Positions 1 through 7,123 are shown, counted from the first letter of the stretch. The stretch is DNA of 9,958 nucleotides from Candidatus Aminicenantota bacterium (GCA_016926925.1 JAFGNQ010000262.1:1-9958), one strand, 5' to 3'. Notes: generated from the sequence alone by a model not told the origin. Translations and numbers: made by a program.

Positions 1-29
1 GCCCACAAGATAAATTCGCATCCCTATAA

Positions 30-177
30 CGAGGTAGTAAGGAAGACCTTCACATTTATCTGCTAATCGGTCAATCGAACATGGCAGGGCGCGCGCCCTT
101 TACCGAAGAAGAGGCCGCTCCCGGAAGAGGTGCTGACATATTTCAATTCTCTGCTTAAGGCTGCCGAGCAGCATTAA
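30..177 (+). pseudogene. Remnant of a sialate O-acetylesterase-like (GQSN/SGNH-type) esterase
   Basis: Bases 30-122 read as an open frame containing HIYLLIGQSNMAGRAPF. This matches the N-terminal catalytic block (GQSNM, nucleophile Ser) of the DUF303/SASA carbohydrate esterases. The frame has a stop just upstream (27-29) and no start codon. After about 31 codons the likely coding sequence jumps to another frame (118-177), reading PEEVLTYFNSLLKAAEQH and a TAA. Complete family members have a few hundred residues between the GQSN block and the C-terminus, so this looks like a gene reduced by a large internal deletion plus a frameshift. It may have lost its start region too. The GQSNM match is clear to me. 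That the tail belongs to the same old gene is inference. Confidence 0.5.
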
Positions 178-189
178 GATGGGCTCATC

Positions 190-1293
190 TTAGATGACGA
201 GTGCTCTGGGGTAGGTAGTGAGCAGCTCGGCCCCTGATTCGGTTATAAGTACCGTATCCTCTAGCCTGATGCCGACGTTTGTTTTTCGTTGGATTGAACC
301 CTGGAAGAAAGCGACTGCCATGTTCTTCTCAAGTTTCAGGTCCGGGTCAGCAGCTCCCGCAGTCCTTATAAAAGGATATTCTTCGACCTGAAGACCGATG
401 TTGTGCCCGACAAAGCCTATCAGATGGTGCCCGTTTGCCCTAGCTGACTCAAAGGCAATGTTTTCAATCTCACTTATTGAGATGCCAGGGCGGAGTTTTT
501 CTAAAACTATATCTTGGACTGTGCTCAAGGCGTCAAAGGCATTTTTGATCTCCTCATCCGGTTTCCCAATAAAAATGGTGCGGGCAATATCTGAACAGTA
601 GCCGCCATAAACAGCCCCCAGGTCGACAACAACAAGGTCTCCTTCGGCTATCTTTTTATTGGTTGCAAAAGGGTGAATAAGACTTGCTCTAGAGCCGGAA
701 GCAACCATTGTGATGTGCTTCAGCCTGTCGGAACAAAGCCTTATCATTTGCTGCTCAGCTAAAGCCGCGACTTCAAGCTCGGTCATCCCCGGCCTAGCTG
801 ATTCCAATGCCATTTTCATTCCCTGCTCTGAAATTTTGCAAGCTCTTTGTATCAAACGGATCTCTTCCTCAGATTTCACGGCTCTCAGAGCAACCGTATT
901 CGAGATATCTACAAGCTCCGCATGCGGAAAAGTTCGTCTCAGTGAATTCCCAAGTCGCTTTAGAGCACGCTCATCAACCCCGATTTTGTTCCTGTCGGTC
1001 CCAGAACGTTCGAGTATTTTGGTTATCACTTCCTCTTGGTTGTCGTGAGTGTAGGTCTTTATTTCAATCTCGACTGCCTGTTCTTGGGCTGCTGCTTTGT
1101 CAAGCCACATAACTGCAAGTATGGGTTTAGCCTGTTGGAGGAGTATCACGACGCCGCAGGCATGTATGCTTGGCTCGACCACGCCGGTAAAGTACTGTAT
1201 ATTCTCAGCAGACGAGAAAGCAAGGGCAGCAAATCCCCTGTCTCCCATCAGATTTTGCGCCTTCTCCAGCCTTTGCTCAATTTCGCTCTTCAA
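190..1293 (-). CDS. M24 (Xaa-Pro peptidase/creatinase fold) protein with altered active site, 367 aa
   Basis: This is a two-domain pita-bread-fold protein: a creatinase-type N-domain (about residues 1-135) and an M24 catalytic domain (about 140-360). Usual homologues are cytoplasmic metal-dependent aminopeptidases that cut Xaa-Pro bonds. Expected residues present are His207 (SLIHPF), Asp224 and Asp235 (VVDLGAVYGGYCSDIA), His297 (GHNIGL) and Glu345 (IRLEDTV). Two are missing. The Glu of the usual TxEPG motif is Phe330 in AFFQGS, and the second His of GHxxGLxVHE is Glu304 (GLQVEE). Peptidase activity is therefore doubtful; a changed substrate or a non-metal reaction is possible, as in creatinase. 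The start is TTG at 1293: AGGAGG lies 6 nt upstream, and the in-frame ATG 14 codons earlier places that SD inside the gene. It points away from the next upstream gene across a 449-bp gap, so it is probably transcribed alone. Confidence 0.85.
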   Translation of the reverse strand: MKSEIEQRLEKAQNLMGDRGFAALAFSSAENIQYFTGVVEPSIHACGVVILLQQAKPILAVMWLDKAAAQEQAVEIEIKTYTHDNQEEVITKILERSGTDRNKIGVDERALKRLGNSLRRTFPHAELVDISNTVALRAVKSEEEIRLIQRACKISEQGMKMALESARPGMTELEVAALAEQQMIRLCSDRLKHITMVASGSRASLIHPFATNKKIAEGDLVVVDLGAVYGGYCSDIARTIFIGKPDEEIKNAFDALSTVQDIVLEKLRPGISISEIENIAFESARANGHHLIGFVGHNIGLQVEEYPFIRTAGAADPDLKLEKNMAVAFFQGSIQRKTNVGIRLEDTVLITESGAELLTTYPRALVI

Positions 1294-1299
1294 AAATTT

Positions 1300-1305
1300 C
1301 CTCCT
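1300..1305 (-). promoter_or_regulatory. Shine-Dalgarno AGGAGG that fixes the TTG start of the M24 gene
   Basis: A perfect AGGAGG on the minus strand is followed by 6 nt and then TTG at 1293. The longer alternative start at 1335 has no comparable site and would put this SD inside the coding region. Confidence 0.7.
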
Positions 1306-1402
1306 CTTTTCTTGTAGATTGGGGATAAGAATCATCTTTTACCGCGATAGTAAAACATGCATCATTTTGCCGGTTTTCCCCTTCAAACATCGTCGGCAAT
1401 TA

Positions 1403-1416
1403 TGAGTCACGACTCA
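1403..1416. repeat. Operator-like inverted repeat TGAGTC-AC-GACTCA
   Basis: Perfect 6-bp arms are separated by 2 bp. It ends 4 bp before the ATG of the possible small ORF at 1421 and lies about 110 bp upstream of the M24 start. The arms are too closely spaced to form a stable RNA hairpin, so a protein-binding dyad is more natural. No protein can be named from the sequence. Confidence 0.35.
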
Positions 1417-1420
1417 AAAG

Positions 1421-1588
1421 ATGTCAATCATCAAAAGCGTAATAATCACGAGGGCCGCAGTGGTCGTTTTCTTCGTGGTCTACCAGTCCACAGTCATCAA
1501 GTCCAGCCGGAATCTCCTGTTCAATGCGGCGCTCTTTCTTTTCCACTTAATCGGCCCTGACCAGGGCTTTATCGCAGGACATCCCTGA
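1421..1588 (+). CDS. Possible small hydrophobic (membrane) protein, 55 aa, unrecognised
   Basis: ATG at 1421 opens a 55-codon frame ending in TGA. The peptide has two hydrophobic stretches, about residues 12-21 (AAVVVFFVVY) and 32-43 (LLFNAALFLFHL), separated by a polar link containing Lys and Arg. This is the layout of a short two-helix membrane protein. Third codon positions are rich in G/C (many ATC, CTG, TTC, GCG, TCC codons), which supports coding. Against it, no good Shine-Dalgarno site precedes the ATG and I recognise no family. It lies in the gap between two minus-strand genes and would be transcribed against both. It could equally be a chance frame or a scrap of a longer membrane protein. 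Confidence 0.3.
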   Translation: MSIIKSVIITRAAVVVFFVVYQSTVIKSSRNLLFNAALFLFHLIGPDQGFIAGHP

Positions 1589-1742
1589 AGCCATTAAATG
1601 TCTTGCGTTGTCTTTGTGCATCTTTTAATATGAACGATCGGGAAAATTTTGCAGGGAGCAGACTCACGGATGAGAATGCGAATTTTGCCTGACCTCCAAG
1701 AGAGCTCGTCCCGGGCTAGCCGGTTCCATGGGGGGCGATAAT

Positions 1743-3938
1743 TTATATAACGAGGCCAAGCCTTTCTCCCGTATTCGGACTTCCTTGCCACTCCTTGACC
1801 CATTGCATCAATCGCCGCCCCGCATCCTTGGGCGGCTGGACGATATCATGCCAGGCTAGAAATGTCCTTCCATCTTTTCCTACCATTACAAGCCCCGTCA
1901 TTCCACGCGATCTGTGCAAGGCATTTATAGCCTGTGATGGAGTCTGCACTATGGGAGTTCCAACGTTCAGCGAAGTGTTGACAGCCATTTCTACACCGAG
2001 ACGACGCCCCATGGCTTTTAAGATGGCAAAAGAGAAGGGATCTGTTTCTTCACAAACGATCTGGATGCGGCTCGTTCCGTCCCTGTGAACAACGGCCGGG
2101 GCCAGAGCACGGCAGACCGGTTTGGCTTTGACCGTAAGCACCATATAATTGTAAGCGTTATAGTCGGAATCGGATGCTCCATCAGACAGATCATAGAGTC
2201 GCTTCGCTTCTTCCAGGGTAACCATCGGAGCCAGAGGACGAAAACTCTCTCTGTATTTGACATGAGCGTTGAGTATCCTCAGAGTGTCCGGATTGCATGG
2301 ATTAGCGAGAATGGATCGATGACCGAGCGCACGCGGCCCGGTTTCGCTCACACCTTGAAATATTCCGAGCACACCATTTTCTGCGACAATTTTTGCGACC
2401 AGTGCGGCAATTCTCTCTTGTTCCATGGGATTTCTGATATTCCCAAGAAATACCTCTTTTGTGTTTTTTGCTTCTTGGATAGCCTCTGCAATGTTTTCGC
2501 TACCGGGAAGGCTTCCACACAAAAAAGCATGTTTCATCGCCGGGCCGAGTGGAGCTCCATGAGATAGGCAAAAATTGTAGCATGCACCCATTCCAGCCCC
2601 GGTATCGCTCGGATTGGGGGGAACCCAAAGATGCAGTCTGGTATTTTTCTGTTTTAGGTTCCGGTCGTAGTAAGCTTCATCGAAGTGATCCAGGAGCTTC
2701 ATATTGGCGACACAGTTGAGTGAGGTTCCACCACTGAGAACCAACTGATGGCTGCGAGAACGCCGGATGAGAAATTCAACGATATGGAACAAGGCATCTT
2801 CGAAGACCATCTGCAGCGCAGCCGCCTTGTCCACGCGCTCCTGCGTGATTTCGGTAAGCTCGATGCTGTCTATCCGCAGCACGGTTCCCGGGTCCCACAA
2901 TTTCGAGGGAGGAATCGGTTTTCCTAATATATCGATAAGTCTTTTTCCGTAAGGCCTCACCTGACCGCGTCGATGGTAGTCGATGAGCGAACGATTGATG
3001 CTTATCCTGCCATCGGAACCGAAGTACAGGATCTGCCTCAGCCTCTTATAATAGGGATTGGTAAGACGGTTCGTATCCCCCCAGGCACTGGCCCCCATGA
3101 ACCGTCCTTCGCTGGAGAGCGTTGTCCATCCACCCTGTGTTGAACTGATGACGGCGTAGAGGAAACCCAGAGAATCGAAGAGATCGGAGTAATTCCGAAG
3201 AAGTTCTATTTTACCGTTCTTAGCAAGATAAGCGGAAATCGCTCCATCATCTCCGAATCCATCGATAACAAGGATCATGGTCGTTTCAGAGTTTTTTGCA
3301 AATGGTGATACGGCATACGGGAAATAGGCATGGTTGTCATGGTGGCGCATACCGATGACAGGCACCTTTTTCTCTGTTTTAAAGAACTTCCTAAGTAAAG
3401 AAGGAGTCCTGAGTGCTTCAACGAAATGCCATAGATTCATTTGTGGGGAGGCTCTCTTACTTGCCAGATGAAGGCTTACAGGTGCTTCCTCGAGGGCGAT
3501 ACGAAAACCTGTAGAGATTCCTTTTAAATAATCCCAGGCTCCGACAACGGCCAGAATATCGGAAGGATTTACATTTTTTTCTCCAAGAAGCATGAAGATC
3601 TCTTTCAGCGACTGCTCCGGAAACCTGTCTTCATGCCTGACACCCGTATACCTCTCCTCTTCATTATTGCATAGCGGTCGTATCCCATTCTTCTCAGATA
3701 CTTCAACCAGGGCAGCCGTCGAGTTGTGTCCGCTTGGGCCGATGCCGAGGATATGGACGGTTTCTCCCCGGCTAAGCCTCTCTCGCAACTCTGTGCCTTT
3801 CCGCACAGCATAACGGCTCCTGTTGTCGTAAAATTTAACTGAAGCGCCCGCAGCACGCACCAAAGGATGCGAAAGTCTTTCCACAATTTTTCCCGCAAGA
3901 GGATGAGATGGGCGGCAGCGTCCTATGTTCTTTGCCAT
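1743..3938 (-). CDS. Carbamoyltransferase, NodU/CmcH/TobZ family, 731 aa
   Basis: The family transfers the carbamoyl group of carbamoyl phosphate, via carbamoyl-adenylate, to a hydroxyl on a sugar or small molecule in the cytoplasm. The Kae1-like N-domain shows GIGPSGHNSTAALVE (about 67-79), the metal-site HHDNHA (199-204), VIDGFGDDGA (224-233), LSGGTSLNCVAN (401-412) and NPSDTGAGMGA (442-452). The YrdC-like C-domain shows GVSETGPRALGHRSILANP (529-547), the KYRESFRPLAP block (about 561-571) and NTSLNVGTPIV (about 654-664). All diagnostic blocks are intact, so it should be active. It is longer than the roughly 550-620 residues common in the family, with about 60 residues before the first core strand. 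I prefer ATG at 3938 (SD AAGGAG 8 nt away) to the TTG at 3944, which is only 2 nt from the SD. No glycosyltransferase, nodulation or antibiotic gene lies beside it, so the acceptor is unknown. Confidence 0.93.
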   Translation of the reverse strand: MAKNIGRCRPSHPLAGKIVERLSHPLVRAAGASVKFYDNRSRYAVRKGTELRERLSRGETVHILGIGPSGHNSTAALVEVSEKNGIRPLCNNEEERYTGVRHEDRFPEQSLKEIFMLLGEKNVNPSDILAVVGAWDYLKGISTGFRIALEEAPVSLHLASKRASPQMNLWHFVEALRTPSLLRKFFKTEKKVPVIGMRHHDNHAYFPYAVSPFAKNSETTMILVIDGFGDDGAISAYLAKNGKIELLRNYSDLFDSLGFLYAVISSTQGGWTTLSSEGRFMGASAWGDTNRLTNPYYKRLRQILYFGSDGRISINRSLIDYHRRGQVRPYGKRLIDILGKPIPPSKLWDPGTVLRIDSIELTEITQERVDKAAALQMVFEDALFHIVEFLIRRSRSHQLVLSGGTSLNCVANMKLLDHFDEAYYDRNLKQKNTRLHLWVPPNPSDTGAGMGACYNFCLSHGAPLGPAMKHAFLCGSLPGSENIAEAIQEAKNTKEVFLGNIRNPMEQERIAALVAKIVAENGVLGIFQGVSETGPRALGHRSILANPCNPDTLRILNAHVKYRESFRPLAPMVTLEEAKRLYDLSDGASDSDYNAYNYMVLTVKAKPVCRALAPAVVHRDGTSRIQIVCEETDPFSFAILKAMGRRLGVEMAVNTSLNVGTPIVQTPSQAINALHRSRGMTGLVMVGKDGRTFLAWHDIVQPPKDAGRRLMQWVKEWQGSPNTGERLGLVI

Positions 3939-3945
3939 AATCAAG

Positions 3946-3952
3946 TCTCCTT
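3946..3952 (-). promoter_or_regulatory. Shine-Dalgarno AAGGAGA of the carbamoyltransferase gene
   Basis: AAGGAGA on the minus strand is spaced 8 nt (from GGAG) from ATG 3938 but only 2 nt from the in-frame TTG 3944. This decides for the ATG. Confidence 0.65.
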
Positions 3953-3962
3953 GCTCAAGATA

Positions 3963-3991
3963 TTGATAAGTTACTCCACCATAAGAGACAA
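3963..3991 (-). promoter_or_regulatory. Candidate promoter of the carbamoyltransferase gene
   Basis: On the minus strand TTGTCT (3991-3986) and TATCAA (3968-3963) are spaced 17 bp, four matches of six to each sigma-70 hexamer. Transcription would start near 3956, leaving a very short leader that just includes the SD. The -35 hexamer sits inside a small perfect dyad, GACAA-T-TTGTC (3987-3997), which could be an operator. Confidence 0.35.
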
Positions 3992-3992
3992 T

Positions 3993-4041
3993 TTGTCACA
4001 AAGTTGTTAAAATTTTGTAAAAAGTTTGTAAGGATCGTTGT
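3993..4041. repeat. Phased TTGT array (11-bp period) in the divergent promoter region
   Basis: The core TTGT begins at 3993, 4004, 4015 and 4026, exactly 11 bp apart, with a fifth copy at 4038 (12 bp on). Units 4000-4010, 4011-4021 and 4022-4032 are imperfect 11-bp tandem repeats (AAAGTTGTTAA, AATTTTGTAAA, AAGTTTGTAAG). They also carry A-tracts on about the same period, so the DNA is likely bent. It lies just upstream of the carbamoyltransferase promoter and about 40 bp upstream of the helicase promoter, so a phased regulator-binding array or an UP-like curved element is plausible. No binding protein can be named. Confidence 0.55.
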
Positions 4042-4078
4042 CTTTCAACCTTGAACCGCTGCTAAACAGGGGTTTCCC

Positions 4079-4107
4079 TTGCTATTCTTTCTCGAATAAG
4101 GTATACT
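4079..4107 (+). promoter_or_regulatory. Sigma-70-type promoter of the DEAD-box helicase gene
   Basis: TTGCTA (4079-4084) and TATACT (4102-4107) are separated by 17 bp, the optimal spacing. TATACT matches five of six consensus bases. The start point would be near 4114, giving an untranslated leader of about 107 nt before ATG 4221. That is long for this window and resembles the long leaders of cold-induced helicase mRNAs. The last point is comparison, not proof. Confidence 0.6.
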
Positions 4108-4220
4108 TTTTTTATAAACATAAGGTAGGAAACAGTCAAAGCGAATTATTTTTCCCATCCGAACGATAAAATCCTCTGACATTCACCTTTCGTGTTTTAA
4201 CTTAACTATTAGGTAAAAGA

Positions 4221-5516
4221 ATGAATTTTATTGAATTGAATCTTAAGTCCGATCTCCTCAGGGGAATTGCGGACAGAGGCTATGAAGAAATGACGGGCGT
4301 GCAAGAAAAGACACTGCCCATAGCACTTCAGGGCGATGACGTAGCCGTTCAATCCCAAACAGGAACCGGCAAAACTGCGGCATTCCTGATCACTCTCTTT
4401 GAGCGGCTGCACTCCAGCAGCAATCCCAACGGAAAAAAGGCGTTGATAATGGTGCCGACACGGGAACTGGCAGTCCAGATCGAAAAAGAAGCCCATTCTC
4501 TGAACCGCTATCTGAGATATTCGATCGGAAGTTTTTATGGAGGTGTCGGCTATAGCAAGCAACTCGCTTTGCTGAAAAAAGGCTTGGACATAATTATCGG
4601 CACTCCGGGAAGGTTGTTGGATTTAAGCACACAAGGTCATATGAATCTCAAAGAAATCAAAATTCTGGTTATAGATGAAGCCGATCGTTTGTTCGACATG
4701 GGCTTTCTGCCGGACATCAAAAAGCTTCTTCACCAGATGCCTTCTCGCAATCACCGACACACAATGCTCTTCAGTGCAACATTGAACCGCTCATCCCAAA
4801 GAATTATAGCCGAGCATCTGAACCAGCCCACATCTATTGCAGTGACCCCTGAAAAGCTGACCGTGGACACAATTATCCAAGAAATCTATCATGTTAAAAG
4901 CCATGTTAAATTGAATCTCATGCTGGGGATTCTTAAGGCTCAATCTCCTCGGAACGCTCTGATTTTCACGAATATGAAACATCATGCATTCAAGTTGTCC
5001 AAGAAGCTGCAGCTCAATGGATTCAGCAGCCAGCACCTGACTGGTGACCTTCCTCAAAATCGAAGATTAAAGGTCATTGATGATTTTATGGCCGGAAAGT
5101 TCTCTTTTCTGGTAGCAACCGATGTGGCCGCACGAGGTCTCCAGATTGACAACCTGGAAATGGTTATCAATTATGATCTTCCCCAGGATTCCGAGAATTA
5201 TGTGCATAGAATCGGGCGGACTGCCCGAGCAGGTAATTCAGGGAAAGCGATATCATTAGCCAGCGAAAACACAGCCAATCATCTCGAGGCTATCGAATCA
5301 TTTATCGGTATGAAAATCCCTGTTTTTGAGACGGATTTCGATCTTTTTGCCACTGACTTGAGCGAAGGATTCAGGTTTGAAAACAGATATCGAAAAACAG
5401 GACCGATCAGGAGCCGTGCCAATTTCGGCTCAAAAAGGCCTCCACAGCGCAATGGGACAAGACCGAATAAAAAGCGTAGCTTCAGGGAATCTAGCGCTAG
5501 GCTTCATGTTTCATAG
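4221..5516 (+). CDS. DEAD-box ATP-dependent RNA helicase (RhlE/CshA type), 431 aa
   Basis: It unwinds short RNA duplexes using ATP. Bacterial members assist ribosome assembly and mRNA decay, often in the cold. All motifs are seen in order: Q motif (Phe3, Gln28), motif I SQTGTGKT (45-52), Ia PTREL (79-83), GG (107-108), Ib TPGR (128-131), II DEAD (152-155), III SAT (185-187), IV LIFTN (247-251), V ATDVAARGLQID (299-310) and VI HRIGRTARAG (329-338). After the core, about residues 385-431 form a short basic tail rich in Arg, Lys and Ser, probably for extra RNA contact; there is no DbpA-type RNA-binding domain. The start ATG has only a weak SD (AGG, 7 nt upstream), which with the long leader suggests post-transcriptional control. 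It converges on the sigma factor gene with 35 bp between them. Which subfamily name applies (RhlE, CshA) cannot be settled here. Confidence 0.95.
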   Translation: MNFIELNLKSDLLRGIADRGYEEMTGVQEKTLPIALQGDDVAVQSQTGTGKTAAFLITLFERLHSSSNPNGKKALIMVPTRELAVQIEKEAHSLNRYLRYSIGSFYGGVGYSKQLALLKKGLDIIIGTPGRLLDLSTQGHMNLKEIKILVIDEADRLFDMGFLPDIKKLLHQMPSRNHRHTMLFSATLNRSSQRIIAEHLNQPTSIAVTPEKLTVDTIIQEIYHVKSHVKLNLMLGILKAQSPRNALIFTNMKHHAFKLSKKLQLNGFSSQHLTGDLPQNRRLKVIDDFMAGKFSFLVATDVAARGLQIDNLEMVINYDLPQDSENYVHRIGRTARAGNSGKAISLASENTANHLEAIESFIGMKIPVFETDFDLFATDLSEGFRFENRYRKTGPIRSRANFGSKRPPQRNGTRPNKKRSFRESSARLHVS

Positions 5517-5551
5517 ACAGGCAAACAAAAAATCACTCCGGCGGCAATTTC

Positions 5552-7009
5552 TTAGTAGTCGTTCATAAAAGATCTTAGTTTTTGAGTTCGACTGGATTGC
5601 CTCAATTTTCTGAGGGCTTTTTCCTCGATCTGCCTGATCCTTTCTCGCGTGACCTTGAATTGCTGACCTACTTCCTCCAAGGTGTATTCATTGCCGTCGC
5701 CCAATCCGAAACGCATCATTATTATTTTTGACTCTCGTTCCGTGTGATTTTCCAAGGCTTTCTCTATTTGTTCTCTCAAATTGGACTGGATGACAGCATC
5801 AAGAGGCGACAGACTCATTTTGTCTTCGATAAAGTCACCTAAAGAACTGTCCTCTTCATCCCCGACAGGCATCTCAAAAGAGAAAGGAGTTTGAGAAGCC
5901 TGTATAATTTTTCTCATTTTGGACACGGGCATATCCATCTTCGCTGCAACTTCTTCACAAGTCGGCTCTCTACCCAACTCTTGAACGATGCCTCTCGAGA
6001 GTTTGATAATTTTGTTAATGGTGTCACTTATATGTACAGGAACTCTTATGGTCCTCGACTGATCGGCAATCGCCCGGGTTATGCCTTGCCGCACCCACCA
6101 GTGGGCGTAAGTCGAAAACTTATATCCCTTCCGGTAGTCGAATTTATTAACCGCTATCATCAAACCGATATTTCCTTCTTGGATTAAATCAAGGAAAGGC
6201 AATCCAAAATTGCTGTATTTTTTTGCAATGGAAATCACCAACCTTAAGTTAGACGTTATCAGTCTCTGCCGCGCAGCCTCACTGATTTGTTTCCCCAGCA
6301 TAATTTCAGAAAGATTCTTTTTTAATTCCCGGGAATCAAGTCCGATTTCCTTCTGGTTGTCTTTAAGGAGACCGGAAACCCGCAGAATTTCCATCTTGCG
6401 TCCATTCTTGTTTGAGTCTATGAGTTTTTGAGGGTGCGAACCATTCAAATTGTTCAGTGCATGTTCAAGTGCTGAAATGGCTTCAAGCTTTTCCTCTAAT
6501 TTCGTAATGACTGTTTCCTTAAATGAAAAACTCAAATTCAATCGTGTAAGGATTTGGTATATTTTGACGAGTATCCTTCCTCTGGCAAAAGCATATTTTC
6601 TCGACTTCGGTTTATTCTTCAACTGCCGGCTCAAAGTTTTGATCTTCACGATCTCGTCCAAGATATCCGCGATTTTTTCCTCCATCTCAATCTCAGGCGC
6701 GCCCTCTTTAGCAAAGTCAAATATATTGTGAACGAAATCCGAATTCGATTTTACTTCCATTTCCAAAGCGACAATCGTCTCATGTACAAACGGAATTTTG
6801 GAAAGAGCTTTGATGATCGTTTTTTCGCCTCTTTCGACATCCCTGGCCGCAGCCAGCTCTTCCTTGCGTGTCAAGAGGGGGATATTGCCCATATCTCTAA
6901 AATAGAGTTTTATGGGATCGTCGGTTTGCTCCAACTGCTGGGTAGAGAAATAATATCGTCTTGCTTTCTTTTTCGGCTTGGTAATGATTTTTTCGTTCAA
7001 ATTTATCAC
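5552..7009 (-). CDS. RpoD-like sigma-70 factor lacking region 1.1, 485 aa
   Basis: It directs RNA polymerase to -10/-35 promoters. Region 1.2 is at about residues 29-62 ([21 protein letters not shown]), followed by a non-conserved helical spacer (about 63-245). Regions 2.1-2.4 are at about 247-327: [17 protein letters not shown], the core-binding [11 protein letters not shown], then [18 protein letters not shown], with the DNA-melting Trp pair and the -10-reading RQxxT intact. Region 3 spans about 328-405. Region 4 ends with [20 protein letters not shown] (about 442-461), the -35 helix-turn-helix, nearly canonical. There is no acidic region 1.1, which housekeeping RpoD usually carries. It is therefore more likely a group 2 or second RpoD paralogue that reads consensus-like promoters. 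The start is GTG at 7009, with GGAG 8 nt upstream inside a small hairpin. His for Thr in the melting motif (AHWW against the usual ATWW) is a mild oddity. Confidence 0.92.
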   Translation of the reverse strand: MINLNEKIITKPKKKARRYYFSTQQLEQTDDPIKLYFRDMGNIPLLTRKEELAAARDVERGEKTIIKALSKIPFVHETIVALEMEVKSNSDFVHNIFDFAKEGAPEIEMEEKIADILDEIVKIKTLSRQLKNKPKSRKYAFARGRILVKIYQILTRLNLSFSFKETVITKLEEKLEAISALEHALNNLNGSHPQKLIDSNKNGRKMEILRVSGLLKDNQKEIGLDSRELKKNLSEIMLGKQISEAARQRLITSNLRLVISIAKKYSNFGLPFLDLIQEGNIGLMIAVNKFDYRKGYKFSTYAHWWVRQGITRAIADQSRTIRVPVHISDTINKIIKLSRGIVQELGREPTCEEVAAKMDMPVSKMRKIIQASQTPFSFEMPVGDEEDSSLGDFIEDKMSLSPLDAVIQSNLREQIEKALENHTERESKIIMMRFGLGDGNEYTLEEVGQQFKVTRERIRQIEEKALRKLRQSSRTQKLRSFMNDY

Positions 7010-7026
7010 AACGGAGGCTCCGGTTG
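7009..7026 (-). promoter_or_regulatory. Hairpin that covers the SD and GTG start of the sigma factor gene
   Basis: In the mRNA, CAAC (7026-7023) can pair with GUUG (7012-7009). With a bulged C between, GGA of the SD (7021-7019) pairs with UCC (7015-7013) over a 3-nt loop. The SD and the first base of the GTG start are thus inside the stem. A 7-bp stem with a bulge is modest, but its position suggests translation control, for example by temperature or an RNA-binding protein. Confidence 0.35.
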
Positions 7027-7060
7027 ATAAACTTCTCCCCCTTTAGCGAATCGCCATTCA

Positions 7061-7123
7061 TTACAGCAAGGAGAAAAAATCAGCTGTCTAACATGGGAAA
7101 TTCACGAGTCGAGATTGCTGTAA
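7061..7123. repeat. Inverted repeat TTACAGCAA / TTGCTGTAA with a 45-bp centre
   Basis: The left arm is 7061-7069 and the right arm 7115-7123, perfect over 9 bp. It overlaps the left end of the GC-rich island. It could be a long stem-loop in the sigma factor leader, two sites of one regulator, or the ends of a small inserted element. Confidence 0.5.

Larger units (their letters stand above)
1294..1742. other. 449-bp stretch between the M24 and carbamoyltransferase genes
   Basis: No conserved gene is recognised here. It holds a possible small membrane peptide (1421-1588, +), a 6-bp-arm dyad TGAGTC-AC-GACTCA (1403-1416), and the leader of the M24 gene. I searched the minus strand below 1743 for a hairpin with a T-run that would end the carbamoyltransferase transcript and found none that convinces. 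No clear -35/-10 pair for the M24 gene was seen; TACTAT on the minus strand near 1350 is the best -10-like hexamer but has no good partner. Confidence 0.6.

Noticed and set aside
155..175. Stem-loop GCTGC-TCG-GCAGC as a terminator for the M24 gene
   Set aside because: The 5-bp stem is not followed by T's on the minus strand and is part of the esterase remnant's coding sequence.
1594..1803. 69-codon frame on the minus strand at the end of the carbamoyltransferase gene
   Set aside because: It overlaps the 3' end of that gene in another frame, with no SD or family resemblance; a shadow frame.
2085..2567. 160-codon + strand frame inside the carbamoyltransferase gene
   Set aside because: Antisense to highly conserved catalytic blocks; the protein shows no family features.
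5517..5551. Terminator between the convergent helicase and sigma genes
   Set aside because: Only 35 bp separate the genes and I see no GC-rich stem followed by a T-run on either strand.
6554..7027. 157-codon + strand frame antisense to the sigma factor gene
   Set aside because: It mirrors the non-conserved spacer and region 1.2 of the sigma gene; no SD and no plausible product.
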